Notes under the pieces: generated by a model | Seen by the model: only the letters and a program-made list of their open reading frames with translations | Told to the model about the DNA's origin: nothing | Databases searched by the model: none | Shown here: positions 32,836 through 43,310 of the stretch, one piece after another | Numbering within the stretch: position 1 is the first letter of the stretch | Layout of the letters: every line of letters starts with the position of its first letter | Position numbers and translations under genes: made by a program | Assembly (NCBI GenBank): GCA_963971405.1 | Contig: OZ020485.1 | Coordinates: 4,216,001 to 4,280,000, forward strand | DNA length: 64,000 bases | Reading direction: 5' to 3' | DNA from: Psococerastis gibbosa | Taxonomy: Eukaryota; Arthropoda; Insecta; Psocodea; Psocidae

Positions 32836-34231
32836 CCCTGGATTCACCTCATGACTAGGTAAAAATTACCTTTTCAATACCAAAACCGGCAAAACCTAAT
32901 ATACTTCTTGCTGTAAATGGGTTAGCATCAATCTTATCGAGAAGAGTGGATTTCGTCACTCCCCAATTCACCCCGTCACCCCAGCCAAATTATTAAAACT
33001 ATTCCAGAGTCCAACAAAACTTGAATTGTCCATATTAACGCGGGAAACATTACAAACGTCACTTCCCCCAGATACAGAGGACCCGCGCGCCCCACTAAAT
33101 TTCGGGAAGAAAATGTCGCGGCAAATGTAAACAAAACGGGTTTCGCTAAGCCATTTCCGGGCCGACTATCAGCAGCTCTATGTCCCATTGTGTCCCGCAG
33201 TGTTCCGTCGTGTCCCGCGCTTGCTGACGTTTCCTGCCCACTTATCTGTCAGCACTTTCCTCTTAACTCCTCTATTTAGCCCCACGTTTCAAGGCTGAGG
33301 ACCTAGGACTGCTTTTCTAGTCATAAGCTAACCACAGGAATTTATCGTAGGCTACTTCCAGTTTCAAATGTTTATAATTTTAATAGAAACTGTTTTTGAC
33401 CTTAGGTCGCGTTTCCGATACGTCTGATAGCGCTATCATAAAGATAGAAGTACACATGCCGTAACTGGAGATATTTGACTATTACATCGTATGCATAATT
33501 AACGTAAAATGTTTGAAATGCTTTGTAAACAATCGTATGTTTATTTGCGAAATTAATTAAATTCTTGATCTACGGCTAGAAACATGAATAATGGTTTTCA
33601 GGGTTTTCACATTTGAAGATTTAAAAAAAAAAATCTCGGGACGTATAGTATAGTAATAGTCAACTAACATACAAGTTTTTTTTAATGACGCCAAAGCATT
33701 CAGCAATCAGCTTTCTTGCAGCCGAATACAACACATACTCTGGTGAACCTCTGCTATTGACGAGAGCTGGGCACGTCTTAAGGTGTTTTCCGTCCATTTC
33801 TTCCCGGGTGTCGATAACTACACTAACCTTGTTGTTAGTGAAAGAGATATGTTTCTTTTAAATGTAGAGGAGCTTTTCTGCTGATTTAATGTATATTTTT
33901 TACGGCTCTACGATCGATATATTCTGTGAAAATCGACTTTGAACACAAAACGCGCAGTGCGGGGCACTCTGATTTGCTCTTAACGTAAGGTGATGAGGCA
34001 GAATAGAATCCAAGTTGATGTGTTCGAATTCAAAGTTACTTACTTCCAAAATTTTGTCAAAATGTGCATTCGAAATCTAAAGTGGGACTACGATGACTTC
34101 TAAGACTGTATCCTCGCTGGATCATAGGCTAGTTGCTGCTTCGTTAGAACACTACACGCTTCACAGTGCTTAGCTCTAACGCTTATCTCCACCTGCATAT
34201 CTGATAAATTTTGGATTTTTCATTGTTTCAG
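32836..34231. other. intronic sequence, nothing recognised
   Basis: A GC-richer patch at 33040-33250 with several tgtcccg repeats has no domain or splice context. A fragment near 33505 (tgaaatgctttgtaaacaat) resembles one end of the TTAA-flanked family. Confidence 0.4.
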
Positions 34232-34360
34232 TGTCCCAGTTCACCGGAGAAGTTCTGAAATTGGTCAAGATTACGCGGTCGGAGATGGGGGCCTACCTCT
34301 GCATCGCCTCCAACAATGTTCGGCCGTCTGTTAGTAAACGCATCATGGTCAGCGTACACT
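34232..34360 (+). CDS. DIP/Lachesin-like Ig protein, exon encoding end of Ig2
   Basis: Third exon here, phase 1 at both ends. It completes codon 127 (valine) and encodes residues 128-169. It contains the F and G strands of Ig2: LKLVKITRSEMGAYLCIASN holds the second cysteine (residue 150) with the usual D/E-x-G-x-Y-x-C pattern as EMGAYLC, followed by VRPSVSKRIMVSVH, the Ig2-Ig3 linker of this family. The acceptor is tcattgtttcag and the donor gtaagt. A 129-nt length keeps the frame. A four-unit inverted repeat structure starts about 100 bp downstream in the next intron. Confidence 0.94.
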
Positions 34361-34456
34361 GTAAGTAACAAATACGAGTAATTTCCAGACATTGTCATTT
34401 GTCATACAAACACTCACAAGCATGTCAGTGATATAGTGGATTGCTGTAAGCTTTAT

Positions 34457-35890
34457 ACCTCGGAATCCAGGGACAGTCCATGATCATATTTATAAAAATT
34501 TTGAAAATGTGTTGTTAGTGGTATATAGAAAAATGCTAAAAAAAATTTGCCCGCTCTTAATTTTTCACTACAGAGTGTGGCAGCATAACATCCCCTTTTT
34601 GTAATGCGCGCCATTCGGTCGGTGGATGTCGTAGCGAAATGTTTATGGTCTCGTTCGAGAGGTGGGACTATAAAGTTTTGTCTTATATTGTTACATAGTT
34701 TTGAAGATCAAAACATTGTGATCACGTCTTCCCCTCCCGATACAATGAGTATTAGTGGAGCCCCGTGAGTAAAACAAAAATGGTAATGCCTCGAAATTCA
34801 GTCAATATATATTTATAAAAACTTTGAAAATGTGTTATTAATAGTACATAGAAAAATGTTCAAAAAACATTTTTGCCCCCTCTCAATTTTAAACTACAGG
34901 GTTGCTATTTTTTTTTACTCACGGCGCTCCACTAATACTCAATGTATCGAAATTGGAAGACGTGATCATAATGTTTTTATCTTCAAAACTATGTAAGACA
35001 AAGTCTCGCCTCTTGAACTAGACCACTAACACTCCGTTACGACAAAAACCGACCGAATGGCGCGCATTTCAAAACAGGAAATTGTTTTGCCGCACCCTGT
35101 AGTTAAAACTTGAGAACGGGCAAAAATTTTTTTTTAACATTTTTCTATATACTATTAAATACACATTTTCAAAGTTTCTATAAATATTCATTGACTGACC
35201 CTGAATTCCGAGGCTTTTCCATTTTTTTGACTTACGGCGCTCCACCAATACTCAATGTATCGAGAATGGGGGACGTCATCTAAATGTTTTGATCTTCGGA
35301 ACTATGTCATCTTAAGGTTAAAATCTTAGCGATTGGTTGGCAGCAACTCCCTACATATCGTCCTCCAGTTTACTCGGTCCTCGATATTCCTCTTCAGTTC
35401 TTGATATGATATTGCTCCTATGCGTCTTCTTTTACTTGATCCATGAATTCCTTCTTCGGCCGTCCTCTTCGGTTATTTCCTCTACTGTGCCCTCGATAAT
35501 AGTGTGTACCAGATTTTCGTGCCTTAGCAAATGCCCCATCCTTTTCGCTCTCCTGATTCGTATCTGGGCTACTAACTGTCTTTCTTCCCCGATAGCATCT
35601 AGCACTCTTTCATTTGTCACATGGTCCCTCCGTAGCATCTTTCTGTAAACTATGTACGCCTAAGATAAAAGTGTGTAGTCCCACCTCTCGAACGAGACCG
35701 TAAACACTTCGCTACGACATCCATCGACCGAATAGCGCGCATTACAAAAAGAGGAAGTTATGCGGCCACACTCTGTAGTTAAAAATTGAGAGCGGGCAAA
35801 GTTTTTTTTTAAACATTTTTCTATATACCACTAACAACACATTTTCAAAAATTTTATAAATATTCATAGACTGTCCCTGGATTCTGAGGT
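34457..35890. repeat. four-unit inverted repeat (two direct, two inverted units)
   Basis: Units of up to about 320 bp share tataaaaattttgaaaatgt, tatagaaaaatg, tgcccgctctcaatttt, gcgcgccattcggtcggt, ctcgttcgagaggtgggact and atgagtattagtggagc. Units at about 34457-34775 and 34776-34915 run forward; 34916-35235 and 35236-35890 are inverted. Outer ends acctcggaatccagggacag and, inverted, ctgtccctggattctgaggt match. A LINE fragment is inserted at about 35325-35655. Transcript RNA would form a long hairpin. Confidence 0.8.
35325..35655 (-). pseudogene. RTE-like LINE 3' fragment
   Basis: Minus frame 35638-35432 reads MLRRDHVTNERVLDAIGEER, QLVAQIRIRRAKRMGHLLRH and ENLVHTIIEGTVEEITEEDG, with RRR. 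The R.RMGHLLRH..L..TI.EG pattern is the terminal part of an RTE-like reverse transcriptase. Close relative at 55352-55690. 5'-truncated and without catalytic motifs. Confidence 0.78.
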
Positions 35891-36147
35891 TTTACCATTC
35901 TTTTGTCTAATTGTACTCCACTAATAACGTGTGAAAACAGAAATTAAAATGAAAACAGTAATTAGTTAAAGAAACATATAGTGCAGCAAGCCTAGATCGA
36001 ATATGACGTAATTTACCTAGAATTGTTGGGGATTGAATTTGAATTTCATTTGAATTGAATTTGAATACAATTGTTAGATGACTATGCTTGGTGGCTCTCG
36101 TGATGGAAGCAGGCTTCCTCTATTAAAGGCCCTGCCAATTACCATTA

Positions 36148-36288
36148 GGCGGGGTTTCCACATACGTCAATGGTCAATGAGAAATATGGTTTTGACGTGG
36201 TAGCAGAATTTTTAATATGTCTTTAATGTCTGCTAAAACGTCAATTTCATATTTCTCATTGACGATTGACGTATGTGGAAACCCCACC
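36148..36288. mobile_element. short PIF/Harbinger-type MITE (141 bp)
   Basis: Starts ggcggggtttccacatacgt and ends inverted acgtatgtggaaaccccacc, with TTA at 36145-36147 and 36289-36291. Inner tgacgtggtagcagaa matches the 384-bp family, so it is a shortened or parallel derivative. Confidence 0.9.
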
Positions 36289-36547
36289 TTAGAAATGAGT
36301 CAGTGAGGAATATTAGACGGCACCTCCATGTTCCAATGAATGTCCAGCATTACTTACGGAGATATTTTCAAGAATATTACGTTGCCAGTAAGTAGAATCC
36401 TAACCTACGTCCAGGCTTCCAAGGACGCCCCGTAAGGCAAATGACACGGCCGGTTCAGGCTTCGCGCTTCGCCTCGGGTTTGGCCTACCGTTGCGTATCA
36501 AGAAATCCACTTTTTGGAGCCTGTACAGTTCATCTTCATACGCTTCT

Positions 36548-36665
36548 CCTAGCAAGATTGGCAATCATCATAGCAATTCGGATCTTGGAGACTGTTGCTC
36601 TGAAAGAAGAAGTTGTGCTCTTGCCGAACCACTGACGTAGGTTTTTCAACAAGGATGTTTTTCTT
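36548..36665 (+). repeat. dispersed LINE-associated repeat
   Basis: Contains agattggcaatcatcatagc, ttcggatcttggagactgtt and gctctgaaagaagaagttgt, similar to 12093-12180. Confidence 0.5.
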
Positions 36666-36972
36666 TTGTCTTTTTATCTTCCCTTGGATTATAACAAGCA
36701 GAAGGCGACATTTTTCGTTCCTTATCACATGGCTGAAGTATGTTAATTTCTGTTTCTTAGCCGTTTACAATAAACTCAAAATTTTTCTCCCCCTGCCTCC
36801 CCCGGTTTTTAGGGATTTTACCCTCCAAAACCTAAAAAAACGGCTCTTTCTGATTTCCATCCTCTCTACAACTTTCCCCACTTTTTAACTACCACGGGTA
36901 TTTACTTAAATCCTGTACAAAATTAAGTTTGTCCGAAACTGACAATATCAAGCGTATTTTGTCGGTTGTCAG

Positions 36973-37210
36973 TTTCGCCTACCTTAGAAAACTCCCGATT
37001 GAACTGAGAGCGGCGAGAAATGCTTCTAACTTCCCTAAAATGCTTAGAAACCATCTCTTAGAGAAAGCCTTCTACACTGTCACTGAGGCACTTGCTCAAT
37101 GACCATGACAGAACTACCTGATTTTGACGACACTCTGACGATTTTATCTTATACTTTACCTGTATTGTATAATTTAAAAGAAATATATATTGTATTGTAT
37201 TGTAAATGTA
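36973..37210 (+). mobile_element. 3' end of a CR1/L2-like LINE
   Basis: Reads FAYLRKLPIELRAARNAS, NFPKMLRNHLLEKAFYTVTE and ALAQ then stop at about 37102. The 3' end has ttgtattgtattgta, a short tandem tail. Nearly the same as 3498-3726, so both come from one family. Confidence 0.78.
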
Positions 37211-37632
37211 TGCTGAAATCTGCAGAGCTGTACAACTGGAGGGCTCTATTTAATTGTTTGTTTATCCATTTAAATCCGTAAATTAGTAATGGAGACATTG
37301 AAATTCTTGTGATTAGTGGAAGCTAGGTTGAGAGAGATTGTGTTAATTAAGGTTGTTTTGTCTTACCCCCATTAACGGGCCTTTTGTCCCGTCCCGACAA
37401 TGACTCAAGTGTTGTTAGCGGGATAACCGTGGGAGGGGGGGGGGGGGCTCCACAATATCTTCACCCATTATTCTCTTAAACCTTTTTATCTCCGGCAATC
37501 GTTCTTTTCTCTCAGAACAATACAAATCTATGGTTTATTTTATACTCAAGGATTCTTTGATGTCATTGACTTCTATTCATATGCATTTATCGACTCATTG
37601 CCTGTTTTGGGAACCTAAGTCTAGCGATCTAA

Positions 37633-38016
37633 GGTGCCCATTTCATTGACCGGCTACGGCTATTTCCAAAAACGGTGACGTGGTAGCAGACATTCAAGAC
37701 TTAGGTGACGTTTCCACCGACCTCGCATTGCAGAATTGACGGAAATGTTTATTTTCCTCTATGCCATAGTTAAAATTGATCAATGATCATACAGGAAAAT
37801 CACAAACAAGCAAACTAAAATTAAAAAATGGCGTCATGGGATATGTTAAGTACAAACATTTTAATAGATTTCTATAAATAGAAAAATTCTAATTTCCGTC
37901 AATGTCTTTAGCATTCTGCAATGCGAGATCGGTGGAAACGCAACGTAAGTCTTGAATGTCTGCTACTACGTCACTGTTTTTGGAAATAGCCCTAGCCGGT
38001 CAATGGAATGGGCGCC
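37633..38016. mobile_element. PIF/Harbinger-type MITE, complete
   Basis: Starts ggtgcccatttcattgaccg and ends caatggaatgggcgcc. Perfect TAA duplication at 37630-37632 and 38017-38019. 384 bp. Confidence 0.93.
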
Positions 38017-38019
38017 TAA

Positions 38020-38719
38020 GGGGAACCTGCATGTATTTGACTGTGGGTCTTGCAGATTCAAGCATCCATTGGTAGTTGTAAGTACAATCTTTAAAGGTTT
38101 TGAAAACAAATGCATCAATAAGCTAAGAAGACAGTTTGAAGTACAGGTATCTGTTTATGGGTGTGGTCTTTATAGTTAATGATGACGTAAGAACAGTACT
38201 GTCAATCGTAATAAAGGGAACGCCATAAAATACTACGCAGTAGGCCTAATATACCTAAATAATTAGATTACTCGTGACTTCGTGGTATTTCATTTTAATA
38301 AACAAAAAATAACAAAAACTTAGAGTTTTAGAAAAACTTGTTATAACAACCCAAATTAGTAAAACCCAAATAATCGTTAAAAAATTAACTTTGTCTAAGA
38401 AACCCACTTGTATTAGTATAAAACCCTGAGCGCTTTAGGGAAGAACTGCCATCTACAGAGGGAAACCCACTAACACTGTTACACCTTATCTGCGATTTAA
38501 GACTTGCTCAACTCGAGGAGAAGATGCAAATGTGAGGGAGAGGAAACCTTGGTTTATATAGGACTGAGAGCGGGGGGAGGGGGTGGGAGGGGGCGTGGCT
38601 GGTTACCTATCCCTAACCTACTAGCTAGATCTATTAGAGGGGATGATTGTGTGAATGTTATGTCGTTTGTTAATTTTTCCCTATTGTGTAAAGCTCTTTT
38701 GATTTCAACATTTTCAAAA
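38020..38719. other. intronic sequence, nothing recognised
   Basis: A segment near 38380-38460 (aagaaacccacttgtattag, gccatctacagagg, aacccactaacact) is similar, inverted, to 11190-11290 (tgctagtgggtttccctcag, gtttcgtagaaaaa) and 20620-20700, so an unassigned dispersed repeat is present. Confidence 0.45.
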
Positions 38720-39900
38720 AAAAATTAAATTAAGTAAGTTTTCTTTATTTTGTGTAGGGCTGTCCAATTGTGAGGATCGAATGTGTGATTTTCTGAGTTA
38801 AGGTGTTTGTGCTGTTGGTGTTGGTGTCTCCTATACCTGTTATATGTTCCTTGACCCTAGTTCTAAAGCTTCTGCCTGTTCGGCCTAAGTAAATTGCGTT
38901 ACAATCGTTACAATTTAGACGATAAACTCCATTGCCTTTTTCCTTTTCTGGTTTGGGTTTGCAGTTCATGAGTTTATTGCGGCTAAATTGTTGCGGTTGT
39001 ACGGGGCTGTTGTTTTGTCTGTTGTAGAAGAACTTTACGAATTAAGAACGTTACTTATTTTTTCTGTGATTTTTTCTATGTATTGTATTCTGAAATATGA
39101 TTTATTGGTTTCCGGGTTTATGCTCTCTGGGGGCAGGGATGGATCCAGCCCATTTTTTTTTTGGGGGGGGGTTGCTGAGGGTCAAAATAGGAAAAACTTA
39201 TGTAGGATCGACTAAATTAGAGCGTAATAACTTAATTTACAATAGATTTACCAAATTTGGGGGGGGGGGCAGCTACCCCCCCCCCTACCCCGCCCCTGTA
39301 TCCGTCCTTGTCTGGGGGGGTAAATTAGTTTGAGGTTGTGTTTGATTCTGTGATGTCGTAGGATTCTGTCTATTAGATTGAGATTGAAATTTGTTTTATT
39401 GTATTTAATTCATTATTATAGTTGGTTTCATTCATAGGAATATTAAGGAGTCGAAAAATCATACTATGGAAGGTTGCGTGTTTGTACTGGAATGGGTGAG
39501 AAGAATCAACAGGGATTATATTATCGCTATGGGTTTCTTTACGAAATATCTTGAAGTCTAGGGTACTATTATTTTTGGTGATGGTGAAGTCTAAGAAGTT
39601 ATGGGAGTTGTTTTCTTCTACTTCCATGGTAAATTGGATTTTTGTGTGAATGGTGTTGATAGAACTTAAGAAATTGTCTAGTTGTCTGTTACTTCCAGTC
39701 CAAATGCAGAAGATATCATCTACATACCTTGTCGGAAAGATATACCTACATTTAACTGAGGGATTTTTATTGAGTAGAAGTTACAAACTTCCATCTTCCA
39801 ACTTCTATCCTACCATCACTGTAAGCCCACAATATCTGCGTAAATGCTGCACATATTTATCAAAAATGACGCTAAAGGTTTCTTCTCGATCCCACTTCAG
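38720..39900 (-). pseudogene. Penelope-like element remnant
   Basis: Minus strand, two recognisable parts. From about 39750 to 39373: RYVDDIFCIWTGSNRQLDNF, then NFLDFTITKNNSTLDFKIFR and SSHPFQYKHATFHSMIFRLL, the palm and thumb of a Penelope-type reverse transcriptase. From 38969 to 38745: GVYRLNCNDCNAIYLGRTGR and SFRTRVKEHITG, the GIY-YIG-type endonuclease domain that follows in this class (here VYR...IYLG). The two are separated by the MITE at 39134-39310 and unassigned sequence. 5'-truncated and decayed with several breaks. Confidence 0.85.
39134..39310. mobile_element. G-rich hAT-type MITE inside the Penelope-like element
   Basis: Ends cagggatggatccag and ctgtatccgtccttg. Perfect 8-bp duplication tctggggg at 39126-39133 and 39311-39318. 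Two G tracts, one C tract. 177 bp. Confidence 0.93.
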
Positions 39901-39904
39901 TTAA

Positions 39905-41100
39905 AGGTTTATTGCAAATAAAGCAAAACTGAGACATTTTTTTGAGCTACGTATAAAATAGCACAAATAACGTAAATGGTAGACGCTTGTAGTAAGTACG
40001 TATATTCTCTTGAATTGAACTAAAAGAAAGAGGTATAGTCCACGAAAATAAGAAAAGTATGGACTTGGAATGTATAGGAAAAATGCACTGGGAGCAACAA
40101 AGTAGCATAAGATGGGACATGTGAAACTTTTATTGTTTTTCAAGGCCACGTGGGTAGAGAGGTTTTAGTTAGAGACTGACTGACTATCTTTGCAATAAAC
40201 GTTTTCAGAATAGTATAATATATACTGTATAAAAGATACACAAATAGGTGTTTATATTTGCTTTCAGTGCCTGATTATGTATATACGTGGCTTATACATG
40301 CATAATAATCCATAGTGTGACTCTTAGAATCGCGATATCTCAGTAATGGTCACTCTTACAAAAAAAAAAAATAAATACCGTACCATTTTTGTAGAGAATT
40401 TTAAGATCTACAACTTTGATGTACTATTTGTTTTGATAAAACTTACCGTTTTCGAGAAAAACCTGAAAATTTGACCTTTGACCCCCGAATAACTTTTTTA
40501 TCACTCATGGGATAGATAGGGATTTTTGACATTTTATTTATATTGGTAAACCTAAGGTCTGTACCAAAATTTGGATCTCCGGCAATTATTGTTATTTGAC
40601 CACTATTTTTATGTCTATCTTAACCGAACTACGAATGCAGTATAGGTATACTGACTTCCGAAATAGCCCAGACCTGACCGCGTAGAGAGACTATCTTAGA
40701 GACGGTAACAATTATTATATATAACTTATAAATTTACTAGCATACTACTCGTATGTAAGAGTATACGTAAGTCACGTGGCCATTCTATATAAGAGCATAA
40801 CGCCAACAAACACTATAATATAGCCTACTGTCTGCTTGAATACTGCCCAATAAGTTTCCATTTCCTCTTATACGGCCTAATAGTAACTTACCGTCAATCT
40901 GCTTTAATACAGCCTTCAAGTATATCGTATATGACAGGATTATTGCATTGACGCTTGAATCTGCAAAAATCACAGTCAAATACCTGTATAGGGTCAATTG
41001 TAAGAGGAATGGACCTAAAGACCCAAACTACGATCAATGTGAAATTATGACAGTTTGTTTTCTTTCTTTCAAAATCGCTTAAAATGTGTATTTTTTTGTT
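39905..41100. other. intronic sequence, one unassigned repeat-like segment
   Basis: 40330-40620 has gcgatatctcagtaatggtc, cttaccgttttcgagaaaaa and cctgaaaatttgacctttga, wording familiar from old arthropod DNA-element termini, but no second copy lies in this window. The rest is plain A/T-rich. Confidence 0.4.
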
Positions 41101-41104
41101 TCAG

Positions 41105-41224
41105 TCCATCCTGTAATCCAAGTGCCAAATCAGCTAGTTGGCGCACCATTAGGTACTTCTGTTCGTGTAGAATGTAACGTAGAAGCTTCACCCAAATCAA
41201 TCAACTACTGGATTAGAGGAACAG
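41105..41224 (+). CDS. DIP/Lachesin-like Ig protein, exon encoding first half of Ig3
   Basis: Fourth exon here, 120 nt and symmetrical (phase 1-1). It completes codon 170 (F) and encodes residues 171-209: HPVIQVPNQLVGAPLG, then the Ig3 first cysteine in VRVECNVEA (residue 193) and the core tryptophan in SINYW (residue 205). This matches the family pattern FPPxxxxPNQLxGAxLG...LxCxxEAxPxSINYW. The acceptor tttttgtttcag is strong and the donor is gtaagc. It is the founder copy of a tandem array that repeats most of this exon and about 45 bp of downstream intron eight more times. Only this copy has the strong acceptor, so it is taken as the functional exon. Confidence 0.94.
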
Positions 41225-41270
41225 GTAAGCTTAAACCCGTAGAAACTAAGTAACCTGACTTGTAGTATAA

Positions 41271-42595
41271 TACGACCAGAATTCCTGGCACCTAATCAGC
41301 TAGTTGGCGCACCATTAGGCACTTCTGTTCGTGTAGAATGTAACGTAGAAGCTCCACCCAAATCAATCAACTACTGGATTAGAGGAACAGGTGAGCTTAA
41401 GCCCGTAGAAACTAAGTAACCTGACTTGTAGTATAATACGACCAGAATTCCTGGCACCTAATCAGCTAGTTGGCGCACCATTAGGCACTTCTGTTCGTGT
41501 AGAATGTAACGTAGAAGCTTCACCCAAATCAATCAACTACTGGATTAGAGGAACAGGTGAGCTTAAACCCGTAGAAACTAAGTAACCTGACTTATAGTAT
41601 AATACGACCAGAATTCCTGGCACCTAATCAGCTAGTTGGCGCAATATTAGGCACTTCTGTTCTTGTATAGAATATAACGTAGAAGCTTCACCCAAATCAA
41701 TCAACTACTGGATTAGAGGAACAGGTAAGCTTAAACCCGTAGAAACTCAGTAACCTGACTTGTAGTATAATACGGCCAGAATTCCTGGCACCTAATCAGC
41801 TAGTTGGCGCAATATTAGGCACTTCTGTTCTTGTATAGAATATAACGTAGAAGCTTCACCCAAATCAATCAACTACTGGATTAGAGGAACAGGTAAGCTT
41901 AAACCCGTAGAAACTAAGTAACCTGACTTGTAGTATAATACGACCAGAATTCCTGGCACCTAATCAGCTAGTTGGCGCAATATTAGGCACTTCTGTTCTT
42001 GTATAGAATATAACGTAGAAGCTTCACCCAAATCAATCAACTACTGGATTAGAGGAACAGGTGAGCTTAAACCCGTAGAAACTAAGTAACCTGACTTGTA
42101 GTATAATACGACCAGAATTCCTGGCACCTAATCAGCTAGTTGGCGCAATATTAGGCACTTCTGTTCTTCTATAGAATATAACGTAGAAGCTTCACCCAAA
42201 TCAATCAACTACTGGATTAGAGGAACAGATGAGCTTAAACCCGTAGAAACTAAGTAACCTGACTTGTAGTATAATACGACCAGAATTCCTGGCACCTAAT
42301 CAGCTAGTTGGCGCAATATTAGGCACTTCTGTTCTTGTATAGAATATAACGTAGAAGCTTCACCCAAATCAATCAACTACTGGATTAGAGGAACAGGTGA
42401 GCTTAAACCCGTAGAAACTAAGTAACCTGACTTGTAGTATAATACGACCAGAATTCCTGGCACCTAATCAGCTAGTTGGCGCAATATTAGGCACTTCTGT
42501 TCTTGTATAGAATGTAACGTAGAAGTTTCACTCAAATCAATCAATTAGAGGAACAGGTAAGCTTAAACCCGAGATACTAAGTAATCTCACCACTG
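41271..42595 (+). repeat. tandem array of eight partial copies of the Ig3 exon (166-168 bp units)
   Basis: Units recur with phase marks (start of the motif cctggcacctaatcagctag) at 41284, 41450, 41616, 41784, 41952, 42120, 42288 and 42456, in line with 41118 in the functional exon. Period is 166 bp, then 168 bp. Exon-equivalent parts end at 41390, 41556, 41724, 41892, 42060, 42228, 42396 and about 42556. The first two copies keep the frame (VRVECNVEA, SINYWIRGT). Copies three to eight share a ta insertion that makes gta-tag, a stop in frame, and gcaatattagg for gcaccattagg. Donors stay gtaagc or gtgagc except in the sixth copy (at). The last copy lost part of SINYW. None has the pyrimidine-rich acceptor of the real exon; each starts after gtataatacgaccag. 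Confidence 0.95.
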
Positions 42596-42813
42596 AGACC
42601 TTTCGGTGTGCACCGACGATGGCGTCAGGTTAGAAAGAATACTACGAACCAGCAGGAATTCTCAATAGTCACACAATCAAGTAGATTGCTGATGGCTTTA
42701 GGCTAGGACGTACAAAACCAACAACAGGCCTAGGTGTGTTTGGTCCTGGGGTTAAATATCTGGAGTCTCTTGGGGAGACAGCTACAGTATACCAACTACA
42801 GTATACCTCTCTG

Positions 42814-43141
42814 CAGAGGCGGCTTTAGGGGGTGGCGAACGGGGCAATCGCCTGGGGCCTCGCGCAATCCAAGCAAATTAAAAAAATACATAGATTTTTG
42901 TAACTAAGCCTATATTTTTTTTTAATTTAAAACTTTTGATTTTGATCAATAATTATTTATTTATAACATGCCAATTTTTCAAAATTTTTCACGCGGGGGA
43001 GACCCCCGGACCCTCCCCCCCCCTGTCGGCGGTTAAATGTATCGGCTATTACATCTAAACGCTACTCCTGTCAAAATGCGCAAAATCCAACTATTTCAAG
43101 CCAATTTTTCAAAATGTTTCACGCGGGGGAGACCCCCGGGC
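42814..43141. mobile_element. G-rich hAT-type element with two tandem units
   Basis: Starts cagaggcggctttaggggg. Contains two copies, about 125 bp apart, of gccaatttttcaaaatttttcacgcgg-type sequence followed by gggggagacccccgg (about 42970 and 43106). No clear right end, so truncated. It separates the exon-repeat array from its outlying copy. Confidence 0.65.
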
Positions 43142-43177
43142 CGAATTCATCGCCAGGAAGATCTAACTTTTACTGCT

Positions 43178-43310
43178 TAAACCCGTAGAAACTAAGTAAC
43201 CTGACTTGTAGTATCATACGAACCGAATTTCTGACACCTAATCAGCCAGTCGGCGCACCATTATGCTTTATGCACTACTGTTCGTGTAGAACGTAGAGCT
43301 CATCCGGTTA
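43178..43310 (+). repeat. degenerate ninth copy of the Ig3-exon repeat
   Basis: Contains cccgtagaaactaagtaacc, cttgtagtatcatacga, cacctaatcagccagt and ttcgtgtagaacgtagag, matching the array unit with several substitutions, a small insertion and deletions. It is separated from the main array by about 580 bp that include a G-rich hAT-type element. It retains the cgtgtag form of copies one and two, so it probably split off before the 168-bp variant spread. Confidence 0.85.

Noticed and set aside
38504-38728. Short frame with a glycine-rich run
   Set aside because: Caused by a G-rich tract; no other coding sign.
41271-41556. Copies one and two of the Ig3 exon as mutually exclusive alternative exons
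   Set aside because: They lack a pyrimidine-rich acceptor, and a junction from the Ig2 end exon at ccag would create a stop. Sequence alone does not support use.
41118-43310. CRISPR-like array reading of the regular repeats
   Set aside because: Units are exon-derived, contiguous without unique spacers, and the context is a eukaryotic intron.
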